Of a DNA stretch of 64,000 nucleotides, positions 56,603 through 64,000 are shown piece after piece. The DNA comes from Methanogenium organophilum (GTDB lineage Archaea; Halobacteriota; Methanomicrobia; Methanomicrobiales; Methanomicrobiaceae): positions 1,302,001 to 1,366,000 of the forward strand of contig NZ_CP113361.1 of the NCBI RefSeq assembly GCF_026684035.1, written 5' to 3'. Each line of letters starts with the position of its first letter. The first letter of the stretch is position 1. Under the pieces are notes generated by a model. It saw only the letters and a program-made list of their open reading frames with translations. It was not told the origin of the DNA and searched no databases. The position numbers were made by a program, and so were the translations under genes.

Positions 56603-58123
56603 ATGAAGAAGACAATCGGAAAAATCGTCGGGGTGCTGGTATTCTTTATCCTCCTCTTATGGCCCATGGACCCCGCCTTTTTCCCGGTGCAGGCGACCGC
56701 AGCGGCTACTGCCCTTATGGTGATATGGTGGATCACCGAGGCAATTCCCATTCAGGCGACTGCTCTCCTGCCGATAGTGCTCTTTCCCACCCTTGGTGTT
56801 TTGACCGCTAGTGAGGCAACTGCCCCCTATGCTGATAAGGTCATCTTCCTGTTTATGGGGGGTTTTATCATTGCAATGTCCATGCAGCGTTGGGGTCTGC
56901 ATGAACGGATCGCGCTTGCGATTCTCAATAAAGCGGGTTCGAGTTCACGCATGCTGATATTCGGGTTTATGGTCGCAACGGCATTTCTCTCGATGTGGAT
57001 ATCCAATACCGCAACGGCGATGATGATGGTTCCTATTGCGATAGCGATCATCGCCACCATCTTGCCGAGAAATGATCTGAAACTTGAGGAAATGGACAAG
57101 ACACAGCGTGACTTTGCAGAATGTATTGTCATCTCCATTGCCTATGCAGCGAGTATCGGAGGTCTTGCAACGATCATTGGTACACCGCCAAACGGCATAT
57201 TCCTCGCGCAAATGGAAACAATATTCCCCACTGCTCCAACGATAGATTTCTTTACCTGGATGAAGTTCGGGCTGCCGCTTGTGATCATTTTCCTTCCGAT
57301 TTCGTGGTTATGGCTCACCTATGGGCCGTATCGGCATATGCCGAAGAAGATCTCCCATGGGCATAATATTATCCAGCAGCGAATTTCAGAACTGGGCCCG
57401 ATGAGCCGGGGTGAGCGCTGGACACTGCTTGTCTTTGTGCTGACGGCGGTAGCCTGGATTATGCGTTCTGAAAAGGACATTGGCGGGCTCATCATCCCTG
57501 GCATCAATACCTATCTGCCATGGGTGCATGACTCAACCATTGCCATTGCAGGTGCTATTCTGCTCTTCCTGTTGCCGGTTGACCGGAAACAGGGCATATA
57601 TACGATGAACTGGGAATGGGCCAAGAAGATTCCGTGGGGGATTCTCATCCTCTTTGGCGGCGGAATTGCCCTCTCAAAGGCGTTCATCGCATCCGGCCTT
57701 GCGCAGGTAATTATTGAAACGTTTACAGTATTCCATGGCCTCCCTATCGTGGTGGCAGTCGTTGCTGTGGCAATCATTGTCTCTTTCCTGACCGAAGTGA
57801 CGTCCAATACGGCGATGGCATCGGTAATGATTCCGATCATGGCGGTCACCTCTGTGTCTATGGGCATTCACCCGTGGATCCTGATGCTCACCGCAACCTT
57901 TGCGGCATCGATGGCGTTCATGCTGCCGGTAGCAACGCCACCGAATGCGGTTGCCTACGGTTCCGGATACATTACCATGCATGATATGATGCGTTCCGGA
58001 TGGGTGCTCAACTTCATTGGTATTGGTATTCTGACGGCAATGATGTTCACGATCATCACCTGGGCCCTTGGTATCGGCCCGGAGATGCCGCTCTGGGCAT
58101 TAGAGCCCGTGCTTGGTCCCTGA
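56603..58123 (+). CDS. SLC13/DASS family anion transporter
   Basis: 506 aa. Eleven or twelve TM segments; WWITEAIPIQATALLPIVLFP, SMWISNTATAMMMVPIAIAI, and SFLTEVTSNTAMASVMIPIM are the SLC13 signature (SNTATA and SNTAMA repeats). Transports sodium with dicarboxylate, sulfate or similar anions. TAATTTATATCATAC at about 56570-56584 is a TATA box, implying a very short leader. Confidence 0.95.
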   Translation: MKKTIGKIVGVLVFFILLLWPMDPAFFPVQATAAATALMVIWWITEAIPIQATALLPIVLFPTLGVLTASEATAPYADKVIFLFMGGFIIAMSMQRWGLHERIALAILNKAGSSSRMLIFGFMVATAFLSMWISNTATAMMMVPIAIAIIATILPRNDLKLEEMDKTQRDFAECIVISIAYAASIGGLATIIGTPPNGIFLAQMETIFPTAPTIDFFTWMKFGLPLVIIFLPISWLWLTYGPYRHMPKKISHGHNIIQQRISELGPMSRGERWTLLVFVLTAVAWIMRSEKDIGGLIIPGINTYLPWVHDSTIAIAGAILLFLLPVDRKQGIYTMNWEWAKKIPWGILILFGGGIALSKAFIASGLAQVIIETFTVFHGLPIVVAVVAVAIIVSFLTEVTSNTAMASVMIPIMAVTSVSMGIHPWILMLTATFAASMAFMLPVATPPNAVAYGSGYITMHDMMRSGWVLNFIGIGILTAMMFTIITWALGIGPEMPLWALEPVLGP

Positions 58124-58226
58124 ACCGGGCACGTTTTCTTTTATTGGACGGGAATTTTCTGTCCTGATTCCACCCTGAATGAGTTCTTTTCAATTATATC
58201 GGTCTGCCGAAGGTAGTAACATTATT

Positions 58227-58478
58227 ATGTCGCGGGTCGACGTGTTCAGTATGGCACGGGAACGGTTCTTAAAATCTGATCTTGATGCAGGGCTGGGCGT
58301 TGAGGGGAAACGCCCCCGCGATGCAAAGGCCAGTGTTGATGAAGAGGCAGACCGCCCTCTCGCACAGGAGGGGCGGCCGAGTCCTGAAAAGCAGGGTCAG
58401 CAGGAAAAAGGAAAGAAAAAAAAGTCGTTTGATCGCCTTTCAATTAACGAAAAGGATGATTCTGATATCTTCCGGTAG
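58227..58478 (+). CDS. Small highly charged protein, unknown
   Basis: 83 aa from ATG 58227 (an upstream in-frame ATG at 58179 is possible). SRVDVFSMARERFLKSDLD followed by a Lys/Glu/Gln-rich low-complexity tract (EKQGQQEKGKKKK) and FDRLSINEKDDSDIFR. Probably disordered. CAATTATATCGG about 30 bases before the start is a TATA box, suggesting a leaderless mRNA. No family recognised. Confidence 0.55.
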   Translation: MSRVDVFSMARERFLKSDLDAGLGVEGKRPRDAKASVDEEADRPLAQEGRPSPEKQGQQEKGKKKKSFDRLSINEKDDSDIFR

Positions 58479-58489
58479 GATGCAGAGAC

Positions 58490-58885
58490 TCACTGCATCC
58501 GGATGGCAATGTCATTTGGAGATGCAACGACAATCTCTTTTTTTCCACGGTATGTCTGAACCGTACCGATAACACTGACTGTCTCTCCGATTGCCTTCTC
58601 TGGTTCGTCCAGTGCGCCATCCGGGATGAAGACGGAGGTGTTGTTTACGGTGAGCATCAGGTGGCCGCCTGTTTTGGTATTGGCTGCTGCAGTTACGGAA
58701 CCGGTCAGAACCGAAAGGGTGCCATCCTCCAGTGTATCAGAGAACGGGGCCGCAAATGTCTCTTTTCCTGTTGAATCGATCAGATATGAGCACACGGCAA
58801 GCAGAATAAGGACACTGATGATGAGGAAGATGGCGGTCCGTTCCTGCAGATGTTGCATAATATCAGAAGGGTTGGCCTCAATCAT
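58490..58885 (-). CDS. Membrane-anchored OB-fold protein
   Basis: 131 aa. TM helix near 17-37 (TAIFLIISVLILLAVCSYLI), then an extracellular OB-fold: SVLTGSVTAAANTKTGGHLMLTVNNTSVFIP and VSVIGTVQTYRGKKEIVVASPNDIAI, the classic nucleic-acid-binding OB layout. Convergent with the small gene at 58227. ATG 58858 is an alternative start. Confidence 0.8.
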   Translation of the reverse strand: MIEANPSDIMQHLQERTAIFLIISVLILLAVCSYLIDSTGKETFAAPFSDTLEDGTLSVLTGSVTAAANTKTGGHLMLTVNNTSVFIPDGALDEPEKAIGETVSVIGTVQTYRGKKEIVVASPNDIAIRMQ

Positions 58886-59017
58886 CGTAAATGTGGCGGC
58901 AGCGGGATTGGCGGGAGGAATTCTTGCCGGTTGTAAACTTTGTTTAATTAATCTGTGGTAAAATAAACATAACTAATATGAGCTGAAGCTACAAACGGTT
59001 TAAAAATCAGGTGGGTA

Positions 59018-62000
59018 ATGATTTTCCGTAGCTTCTGTTCAGGTTTGTTGTGTATTTTCCTTCTTGGCTGTATTGTCATGCCTGTCATAGCTACCGATAC
59101 GCTCACGGTGGCACGGTATGCCTCCGTGGAGAGTGAACCGGAATTTGAGGAGACTTACACCATTGCGTGGATGGAAGAGAATCTGCCGGTTATGGGGGAT
59201 GGGACTACTCATTACTACCTGCAGGGCCCGGTCTTTGATGAGTCTGAGGACTCGTGGAATCCGGACGAGGACATCAACTGTTATCCGAATAAGGACATGG
59301 GTGCGGTCAGGGGGACCGATGTGGCGGACCTCTGTGAAATGGCAGGGGGTGCACACCAGGGTGATGTGATCCTTATCCGTGCCGACGATGGGTTCCGGAA
59401 GTCGTTCCCCTATGAGAATATCTATACTCCGCCAGCCCGGCAGGGCAGAATGGTGATTGCATGGGAAAAAGACGGACAGAAGGCGGGTGCCGGGTATTAT
59501 GATGGGATGCGGCTTCAGTTCTTTGCGGACACCTCAGTGAACCCATGGGGCGAGCACATCTTTGGCAACAGTGATATGCGTTTTGCCCTTCCTGAGGAAT
59601 ACTGGCACTTCTTCCAGCCGGGGCTGCCTTCGAGTACCGGGCTCTCTGTGCAGTCTGTCTCCCGCATAGAAATATATGAATCAACCGGCGGTCAACCCCC
59701 GGTGGTTCCCTCTGGCGATAATGACGGGGGTGCCGATCTCTGGACACCCGCAACCGGGACGCTGACGGTTCTCTCCGTTCCTGCGGATGCCGCAGTGGTT
59801 ATCGACGGTGCGACAAGTGATTATCTGACCAATGTATCCATTCCGGATATGCCTGAGGGTTCCTACGGTGTCACCGTGGAGCGTGAGGGGTATGAAACAC
59901 CTGATGAGGAATGGCTGATGGTCTCAGACGGTTCCAATGCCACGGTCTCCTTTTCCCTGACGGGTATCACCGCACCCTGCACGATAGTATCACATCCTGC
60001 GAATGCCCGCATCGCTGTGGATGGGGTGGATACCGGCACCACAGCGGATACAGATTCCCTTTCCCTGATTGTCGGGAATCATACCATCACCCTTACGATG
60101 GACGGGTATGTACCGCTTGAGATTCCGGTCCGGATCACGGACGGGGGAACGAACCGTGTGGAGGGTGTGCTTGTTCCCGTTTGTGGTGAAGATGACATTC
60201 CCCTGCTCTCCACAGGGCCGCACGGCAGCCTGAAGGGGTCTCTCTCAGTGAAGACAACAGGTGGATACCCGGGCTTTATTGCGGGCGGAGAATCGGTTCC
60301 TATGCATATGCCTGAAGGAGAAGGAAATGAGATCACGTCTTACCTGCTCTTTTCTCATGGATATGACACGGCATCGGGTCTTCCGGCTGAACCACAGCCG
60401 TCTCTCTCATCCGGCGGTGAACGCCTGATCCCCCGGCTTCTTGCAAACACCATCACCCCTGCGGGTACTGTAGACCAGACCTGTGCCCTCTTCCCGTTCC
60501 CGTCTCCTAATTTCACGATCAGCAGTTCGGGAGGGGACGAGGATGTCTTCAGTCTTTCTGCTGCGATCTCCCTTCTTGCACGTGATGGGCCGGACACATT
60601 CGCATATGCGGTGTATGAGGGATGTGTCCCTGCGACAGGAGAGATCTGCACGATCCCAGCGGATGCCCTGCCAAATGGAGGCACCCGTACACTTACTGTT
60701 CTTTGTACAGAGGCAGGGGTGGGGACAGATGCACCGGGAATCTCGGTGAACGGGATGACACTTGATGCGGTTTATGCAACACTGGAGCAGGGTCTGGTGC
60801 AGATCACCGCACCCCTCCCCCCCGGCGGTGGAGCATATACTGTCATGGTAGAGAATGCATCTTCCGGATGGATAGTGCGGGTTGTGATTTTAACCGCAGC
60901 AGAACCGTCCTCCGTTCCGGATGTGGCGGATCCGGAAAAGAAGTCTGATATTTCCAGTGATACGGATGACGGAATTATGTCAGGTATCTATCGTTTTTTT
61001 GCTTCTCTTTTCTCTCTGAACGCAGTAAATCCCGCCGCAGCATCTGACACACCATCCCCCGCCGGGGCTGGCAGTCAGCAAAATGTGACACCTGTTTCCC
61101 CCGTATCTGTCCCGGAGACGACTCTGGATTCTGTGCCGCCTTCACTGGTGTTTGCACCGGCAGAGGGGGTTCGTTCTCCTGCCCTGACCGGTGGCCTGCT
61201 GGTGGATTCCGTGCCCTCGGGAGCATGGATCAGTCTCGACGGAAAATCGACCGGAAAAAAGACTCCTGCCCTCTTTGCCGGCCTCAAGGAGGGCACACAT
61301 CGCATCGGGGTCTCATCAGCACTCACGGGCGATACACGCTCAGAGAAGGCCTGGGTCTATCCGGGTGCCCTTATCCCCGTCTTCTTTGATTTTTCCTCCG
61401 TGCTCCCGGAAGCGACCGTACAGGTTGAAAGTGGAACTGGCGAACCGGTGGTCTTTACGGTGAACGGAATACTACCGGAACAGACGACACCTGCTCAGGT
61501 GACCATCACGGATACGGAATCATTCGTTGCGGTCACTTCAGACGAGGGCTGGCAGACATATCCTGTCACCTACCAGCGTGTTGACGGGACGCTAACTCTG
61601 GTGCCGCCGGTCTGCGGGACATGCACGGTCGCTGTCGCATCCAGCCCGGCAGATGCCGAGATTATTATTGACGGCAAACGTACCGGAGACAGAACTCCTG
61701 CTGAAATCTCCTGTCTCTCCCCTGGTCCTCATCGTATTGTATGTTCCCTGCCGGGATATTATCCGGATGCACAGGTTATTTCAGTGAGTGATAGCTCTGG
61801 AAAACCGGATGCAGAGGTATCGTTCACGCTTACACCGTATTCTAATGGTGCCCTCTCGGTAACCTCGGTGCCTGCCGGTGCACAGATCTATCTCCATGAT
61901 CGCTACACCGGTTTGGTTACTCCTGCAACGATCTCCGGCCTTCCGATCGGTACCTATGAGATTGGGCTTTCCACTGACGATGAGACCGTTATCCGGGAGA

Positions 62001-62056
62001 TGACGGTCCTGCCGGACACGGTGGTAGCGTATGAGTTTCGATTTGGAGAAGAATAG
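59018..62056 (+). CDS. Large secreted protein: molybdopterin-oxidoreductase-like domain, PEGA repeats, DUF3344-like region
   Basis: 1012 aa. Signal peptide (CIFLLGCIVMPVIA). Residues about 28-225 form a domain with WMEENLPVMGDGTTHYYLQG, GTDVADLCEMAGGAHQGDV, and SFPYENIYTPPARQG, paralogous to the next gene and to the oxidoreductase-molybdopterin-type fold without a catalytic Cys. Then PEGA domains at about 245-320 and 322-390, a DUF3344-like region (about 395-640), a Ser/Pro-rich linker, and three or four more PEGA-like repeats to the end (VPSGAWISLDGKSTGKKTP, SSPADAEIIIDGKRTGDRTP, VPAGAQIYLHDRYTG). AGGTGG precedes the start. First of the surface cluster that ends in a WtpA-like gene. Confidence 0.85.
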   Translation: MIFRSFCSGLLCIFLLGCIVMPVIATDTLTVARYASVESEPEFEETYTIAWMEENLPVMGDGTTHYYLQGPVFDESEDSWNPDEDINCYPNKDMGAVRGTDVADLCEMAGGAHQGDVILIRADDGFRKSFPYENIYTPPARQGRMVIAWEKDGQKAGAGYYDGMRLQFFADTSVNPWGEHIFGNSDMRFALPEEYWHFFQPGLPSSTGLSVQSVSRIEIYESTGGQPPVVPSGDNDGGADLWTPATGTLTVLSVPADAAVVIDGATSDYLTNVSIPDMPEGSYGVTVEREGYETPDEEWLMVSDGSNATVSFSLTGITAPCTIVSHPANARIAVDGVDTGTTADTDSLSLIVGNHTITLTMDGYVPLEIPVRITDGGTNRVEGVLVPVCGEDDIPLLSTGPHGSLKGSLSVKTTGGYPGFIAGGESVPMHMPEGEGNEITSYLLFSHGYDTASGLPAEPQPSLSSGGERLIPRLLANTITPAGTVDQTCALFPFPSPNFTISSSGGDEDVFSLSAAISLLARDGPDTFAYAVYEGCVPATGEICTIPADALPNGGTRTLTVLCTEAGVGTDAPGISVNGMTLDAVYATLEQGLVQITAPLPPGGGAYTVMVENASSGWIVRVVILTAAEPSSVPDVADPEKKSDISSDTDDGIMSGIYRFFASLFSLNAVNPAAASDTPSPAGAGSQQNVTPVSPVSVPETTLDSVPPSLVFAPAEGVRSPALTGGLLVDSVPSGAWISLDGKSTGKKTPALFAGLKEGTHRIGVSSALTGDTRSEKAWVYPGALIPVFFDFSSVLPEATVQVESGTGEPVVFTVNGILPEQTTPAQVTITDTESFVAVTSDEGWQTYPVTYQRVDGTLTLVPPVCGTCTVAVASSPADAEIIIDGKRTGDRTPAEISCLSPGPHRIVCSLPGYYPDAQVISVSDSSGKPDAEVSFTLTPYSNGALSVTSVPAGAQIYLHDRYTGLVTPATISGLPIGTYEIGLSTDDETVIREMTVLPDTVVAYEFRFGEE

Positions 62057-62075
62057 CTAAAGGATAAAATTGAGC

Positions 62076-62969
62076 ATGAACCTGATTTCAATGACTACGG
62101 AAATAAAGAGCCTTTACGGGCGTAACAACCTCTGCCGCATTGGTGTGGCAGTGCTGATAGCAGCACTTCTTCTCTGTGCAGGGGCAGCCGCAGGACCGAC
62201 GACAAATATCACGGTAACAAAGATCTCTGCTACCGGCGACATCATCGCAGAAAAGACGGTGGATTATCTCTGGATGCAGGACAACCTGCCGGTACAGGGA
62301 GATGGTGTGACGCATTACTACCATCAGGGCCCGGTCTTCTCTGATGATAAGGACGTGGCCTGGGATCGCAATGAGACAGCAAACTACAAAGATCATGGCG
62401 CAGTGATGGGGACTGATATCGCTGATCTCTGTGGCCTTGTGGGCGGCGCCGCACCGGGAGATGAAATCATGGTGAGGTCTTCAGATGGCTACCACGTTGA
62501 GTTCCCGTATGAGAACGTCTTCACGCCTGACCCGCGCCAGGGACCGATGGTTGTCACCTGGTACAACGGTGAGGACGCGGTGTCTGGAGAACGGAGCGGA
62601 GTCGGGTACACGCCGGATGACTACTACAGCGGAATGCGCCTTATCTTTTTTGCGGACAACTCCACCAATGCAGACGGGAACCATATCTATGGTAACTGGG
62701 ACATGCACGAGACGATGCCCGGTAGCGCCCAGCACTTCTTTGACCTGATGCCATCAACCAATGGTTTCACGGCGAAGTGGGTGGATGAGGTCCGCATCTA
62801 TGAAGGCGGTTTTTCAGGGGATACCTCGGCACCGGTTAAATCCCTGCAGTCTGATGATGCAGAAAGCACAACCGGTGCCGTGCCGGACACCACCCCCGCT
62901 CCCGCTCCGGTTGCACTCATCGCTGCAGGTCTCGCCCTCGCCCTCGTGCCGCTGCGCCGGAGGCTCTGA
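62076..62969 (+). CDS. Secreted protein with molybdopterin-oxidoreductase-like domain and C-terminal sorting signal
   Basis: 297 aa from ATG 62076 (TTG 62070 is open). Signal peptide (IGVAVLIAALLLCAGAAAG), then the same domain as in the preceding gene: WMQDNLPVQGDGVTHYYHQG, GTDIADLCGLVGGAAPGDE, EFPYENVFTPDPRQGP, GMRLIFFADNSTN. The C-terminus TTPAPAPVALIAAGLALAL with final RRRL looks like an archaeosortase-type signal. Overlaps the next gene by one base (TGATG). Confidence 0.85.
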   Translation: MNLISMTTEIKSLYGRNNLCRIGVAVLIAALLLCAGAAAGPTTNITVTKISATGDIIAEKTVDYLWMQDNLPVQGDGVTHYYHQGPVFSDDKDVAWDRNETANYKDHGAVMGTDIADLCGLVGGAAPGDEIMVRSSDGYHVEFPYENVFTPDPRQGPMVVTWYNGEDAVSGERSGVGYTPDDYYSGMRLIFFADNSTNADGNHIYGNWDMHETMPGSAQHFFDLMPSTNGFTAKWVDEVRIYEGGFSGDTSAPVKSLQSDDAESTTGAVPDTTPAPAPVALIAAGLALALVPLRRRL

Positions 62970-63547
62970 TGAAGCGGCTGATTCCCATTTTATGTCTCTG
63001 TCTCTGCATTCTGACGGGGGCCTGTGTCTGCGGCTGCACCGGGAACGCTGACCCGGCACCGACCACGCCGGTCATCCCGGAGCCCCTGCCGGGCAATCTT
63101 ACCATAATAAACGGGGACACTGAGGTTGTCCTGGACTGGGATGCCATAACCGCAATGCCTGCATTTGTCGGGTACGGGTATGCGGTCTCTACCGTGGGAA
63201 TCAAATACGGCCCCTATGACGTGAAAGGTGTGCGCCTCACCGACCTGATCGCGCTCGCCGGAGATTTTGGAGAGGAAAATCAGACCTGGGTCTCCGCACC
63301 GGACGGTTATCTCTGGGTCTTTGACTATGATCAGGTGCAGGGAGAGGGGTTCATCACCTTCGATGCTGACCTCAAAGAAGTGCCCGCCCCATCTCTCACT
63401 GTTATCATCATGTATGAGCAGGATGGCATGCCACTCACCTCCGGGGAAGGCGGTCCCTTCCGGATGGTGGTGGCAACCGACACTCCTGATGTGATCACCG
63501 AAGGCAGTTCCTGGGTGAAGTGGGTTGATACCATTGAAGTCAGGTAG
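62969..63547 (+). CDS. Lipoprotein with molybdopterin-oxidoreductase-like domain
   Basis: 192 aa. Lipoprotein-type signal (LCLCILTGACVCGC). The domain VVLDWDAITAMPAFVGYG, YDVKGVRLTDLIALAG, TWVSAPDGYLWVFDYDQV, EGGPFRMVVATD is the beta-rich fold of molybdopterin-binding oxidoreductases (sulfite-oxidase type) lacking a cofactor Cys. It follows two secreted proteins with related domains and is overlapped by a WtpA-like gene, so a role in handling molybdate or tungstate is inferred. Confidence 0.85.
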   Translation: MKRLIPILCLCLCILTGACVCGCTGNADPAPTTPVIPEPLPGNLTIINGDTEVVLDWDAITAMPAFVGYGYAVSTVGIKYGPYDVKGVRLTDLIALAGDFGEENQTWVSAPDGYLWVFDYDQVQGEGFITFDADLKEVPAPSLTVIIMYEQDGMPLTSGEGGPFRMVVATDTPDVITEGSSWVKWVDTIEVR

Positions 63548-64000
63548 CTCAAAAATATCTCCCCTCCCTTTTTTGCTTCTTGGTATTGGAATGGTTACCC
63601 TGGTCCTCGCTGCCGGGTGCAGTGACACCGGGGAGAAGACTGTTGTCAATGTGCTCCCGGCAGGTAGTCTCCTGGGGCCAATGGAGACGATGGAAGCCGA
63701 ATATGAAGCACTGCACCCGGATATCGACATCCGGAGCGAAGGGCACGGCAGTATCCAGTGCATCCGGCAGGTAACTGACCTCCATCGGGACTTTGATGTC
63801 ATTATCGTTGCCGATGAATCCCTCATCCCGGATATGATGTATATTCCCCGTGAGGACGGAAACGGCACCTATGCCACGTCATACATTCCTGTGGCCCGCA
63901 ATGAGATGGTCATCGCCTATACCAGCCAGAGCCGGTACGCAGATGAGTGTACAGAGGAGAACTGGGTGGAGATTCTCCGCCGTCCGGACGTCAGGACTGG
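63534..64000 (+). CDS. WtpA-like tungstate/molybdate-binding lipoprotein (cut by window edge)
   Basis: The frame from TTG 63534 gives a complete lipoprotein signal (KISPLPFLLLGIGMVTLVLAAGCS) and then VVNVLPAGSLLGPMETMEAEYEALHPDIDI, RSEGHGSIQCIRQVTDL, FDVIIVADESLIPDMM, and ARNEMVIAYTSQSRY, the substrate-binding core of WtpA-type periplasmic proteins that feed ABC uptake of tungstate or molybdate. An internal ATG at 63591 would destroy the signal peptide. It overlaps the preceding lipoprotein gene by 14 bases. Confidence 0.8.
   Translation, partial: MKSGSSKISPLPFLLLGIGMVTLVLAAGCSDTGEKTVVNVLPAGSLLGPMETMEAEYEALHPDIDIRSEGHGSIQCIRQVTDLHRDFDVIIVADESLIPDMMYIPREDGNGTYATSYIPVARNEMVIAYTSQSRYADECTEENWVEILRRPDVRT

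Overview
The window is a piece of chromosome from a methanogenic archaeon of the order Methanomicrobiales; the family Methanomicrobiaceae (Methanogenium-, Methanofollis- or Methanoculleus-like) is my best reading. The support is an archaeal 16S-tRNA-Ala(TGC)-23S-5S rRNA operon with bulge-helix-bulge processing stems, archaeal-type RibC, ThiC, PurE and UPF0305 proteins, many TATA-box promoters with short or absent leaders, and PEGA/S-layer-type surface proteins. No IS element, CRISPR array or prophage was seen.

Layout. 0-5 kb: the end of an unidentified membrane protein gene, thiM-thiE (thiamine), an orphan antitoxin behind repeated operator-like boxes, a DUF1848 Fe-S protein, and a decayed nuclease-like gene with three lesions. 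5-11 kb: rRNA leader and complete rRNA operon. 11-15 kb: a stand-alone CARF-HEPN (Csx1-like) protein, a 50-aa small gene, and a REC-GAF-PocR regulator ending in a large nested inverted repeat. 15-21 kb, all on the minus strand: DUF1805, a 43-aa coupled gene, RecQ, a NifX/MTH1175-like protein, an HXXEE membrane protein, a CPHC thioredoxin, an EFR1 flavodoxin-ferredoxin, a PP2C phosphatase and a 54-aa protein. 21-30 kb: a bacterial-type AddB-AddA pair, then an Isf-type flavoprotein, a GIY-YIG protein and an MBL hydrolase.

30-40 kb: thiC, a rubredoxin-GltB fusion, a CBS-PAS histidine kinase, a zinc-ribbon membrane protein, a COG1237-type MBL protein, and a kinase/response-regulator pair whose kinase has a periplasmic ABC-substrate-like sensor. 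40-46 kb: purE, a 29-aa ORF with a strong Shine-Dalgarno, an operon of aminotransferase-ribC, then ribH-aminotransferase (riboflavin/F420/FAD precursors), and a cluster of LMW phosphatase, CDF metal efflux and an ArsC-DUF2703 fusion. 46-51 kb: DUF2178 membrane protein with its XRE regulator and a likely operator, then a Yip1-COG1361-ABC ATPase-permease operon. 51-56 kb: a GerW/DUF2953/mini-GerW operon and an operon of membrane protein, methyltransferase, ACT-ACT-MBL and UPF0305. 56-64 kb: an SLC13 transporter, two small proteins, and a surface cluster in which three secreted proteins with related molybdopterin-oxidoreductase-like folds lead into a WtpA-like tungstate/molybdate-binding lipoprotein cut by the window edge.

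The likeliest places for undescribed biology are the surface-protein/WtpA cluster at the right edge, the CARF-HEPN protein without CRISPR partners, the GerW operon, the ACT-ACT-MBL operon, the ArsC-DUF2703 fusion, and several small genes with good translation signals. All functions are inferred by reading; no database search was run.
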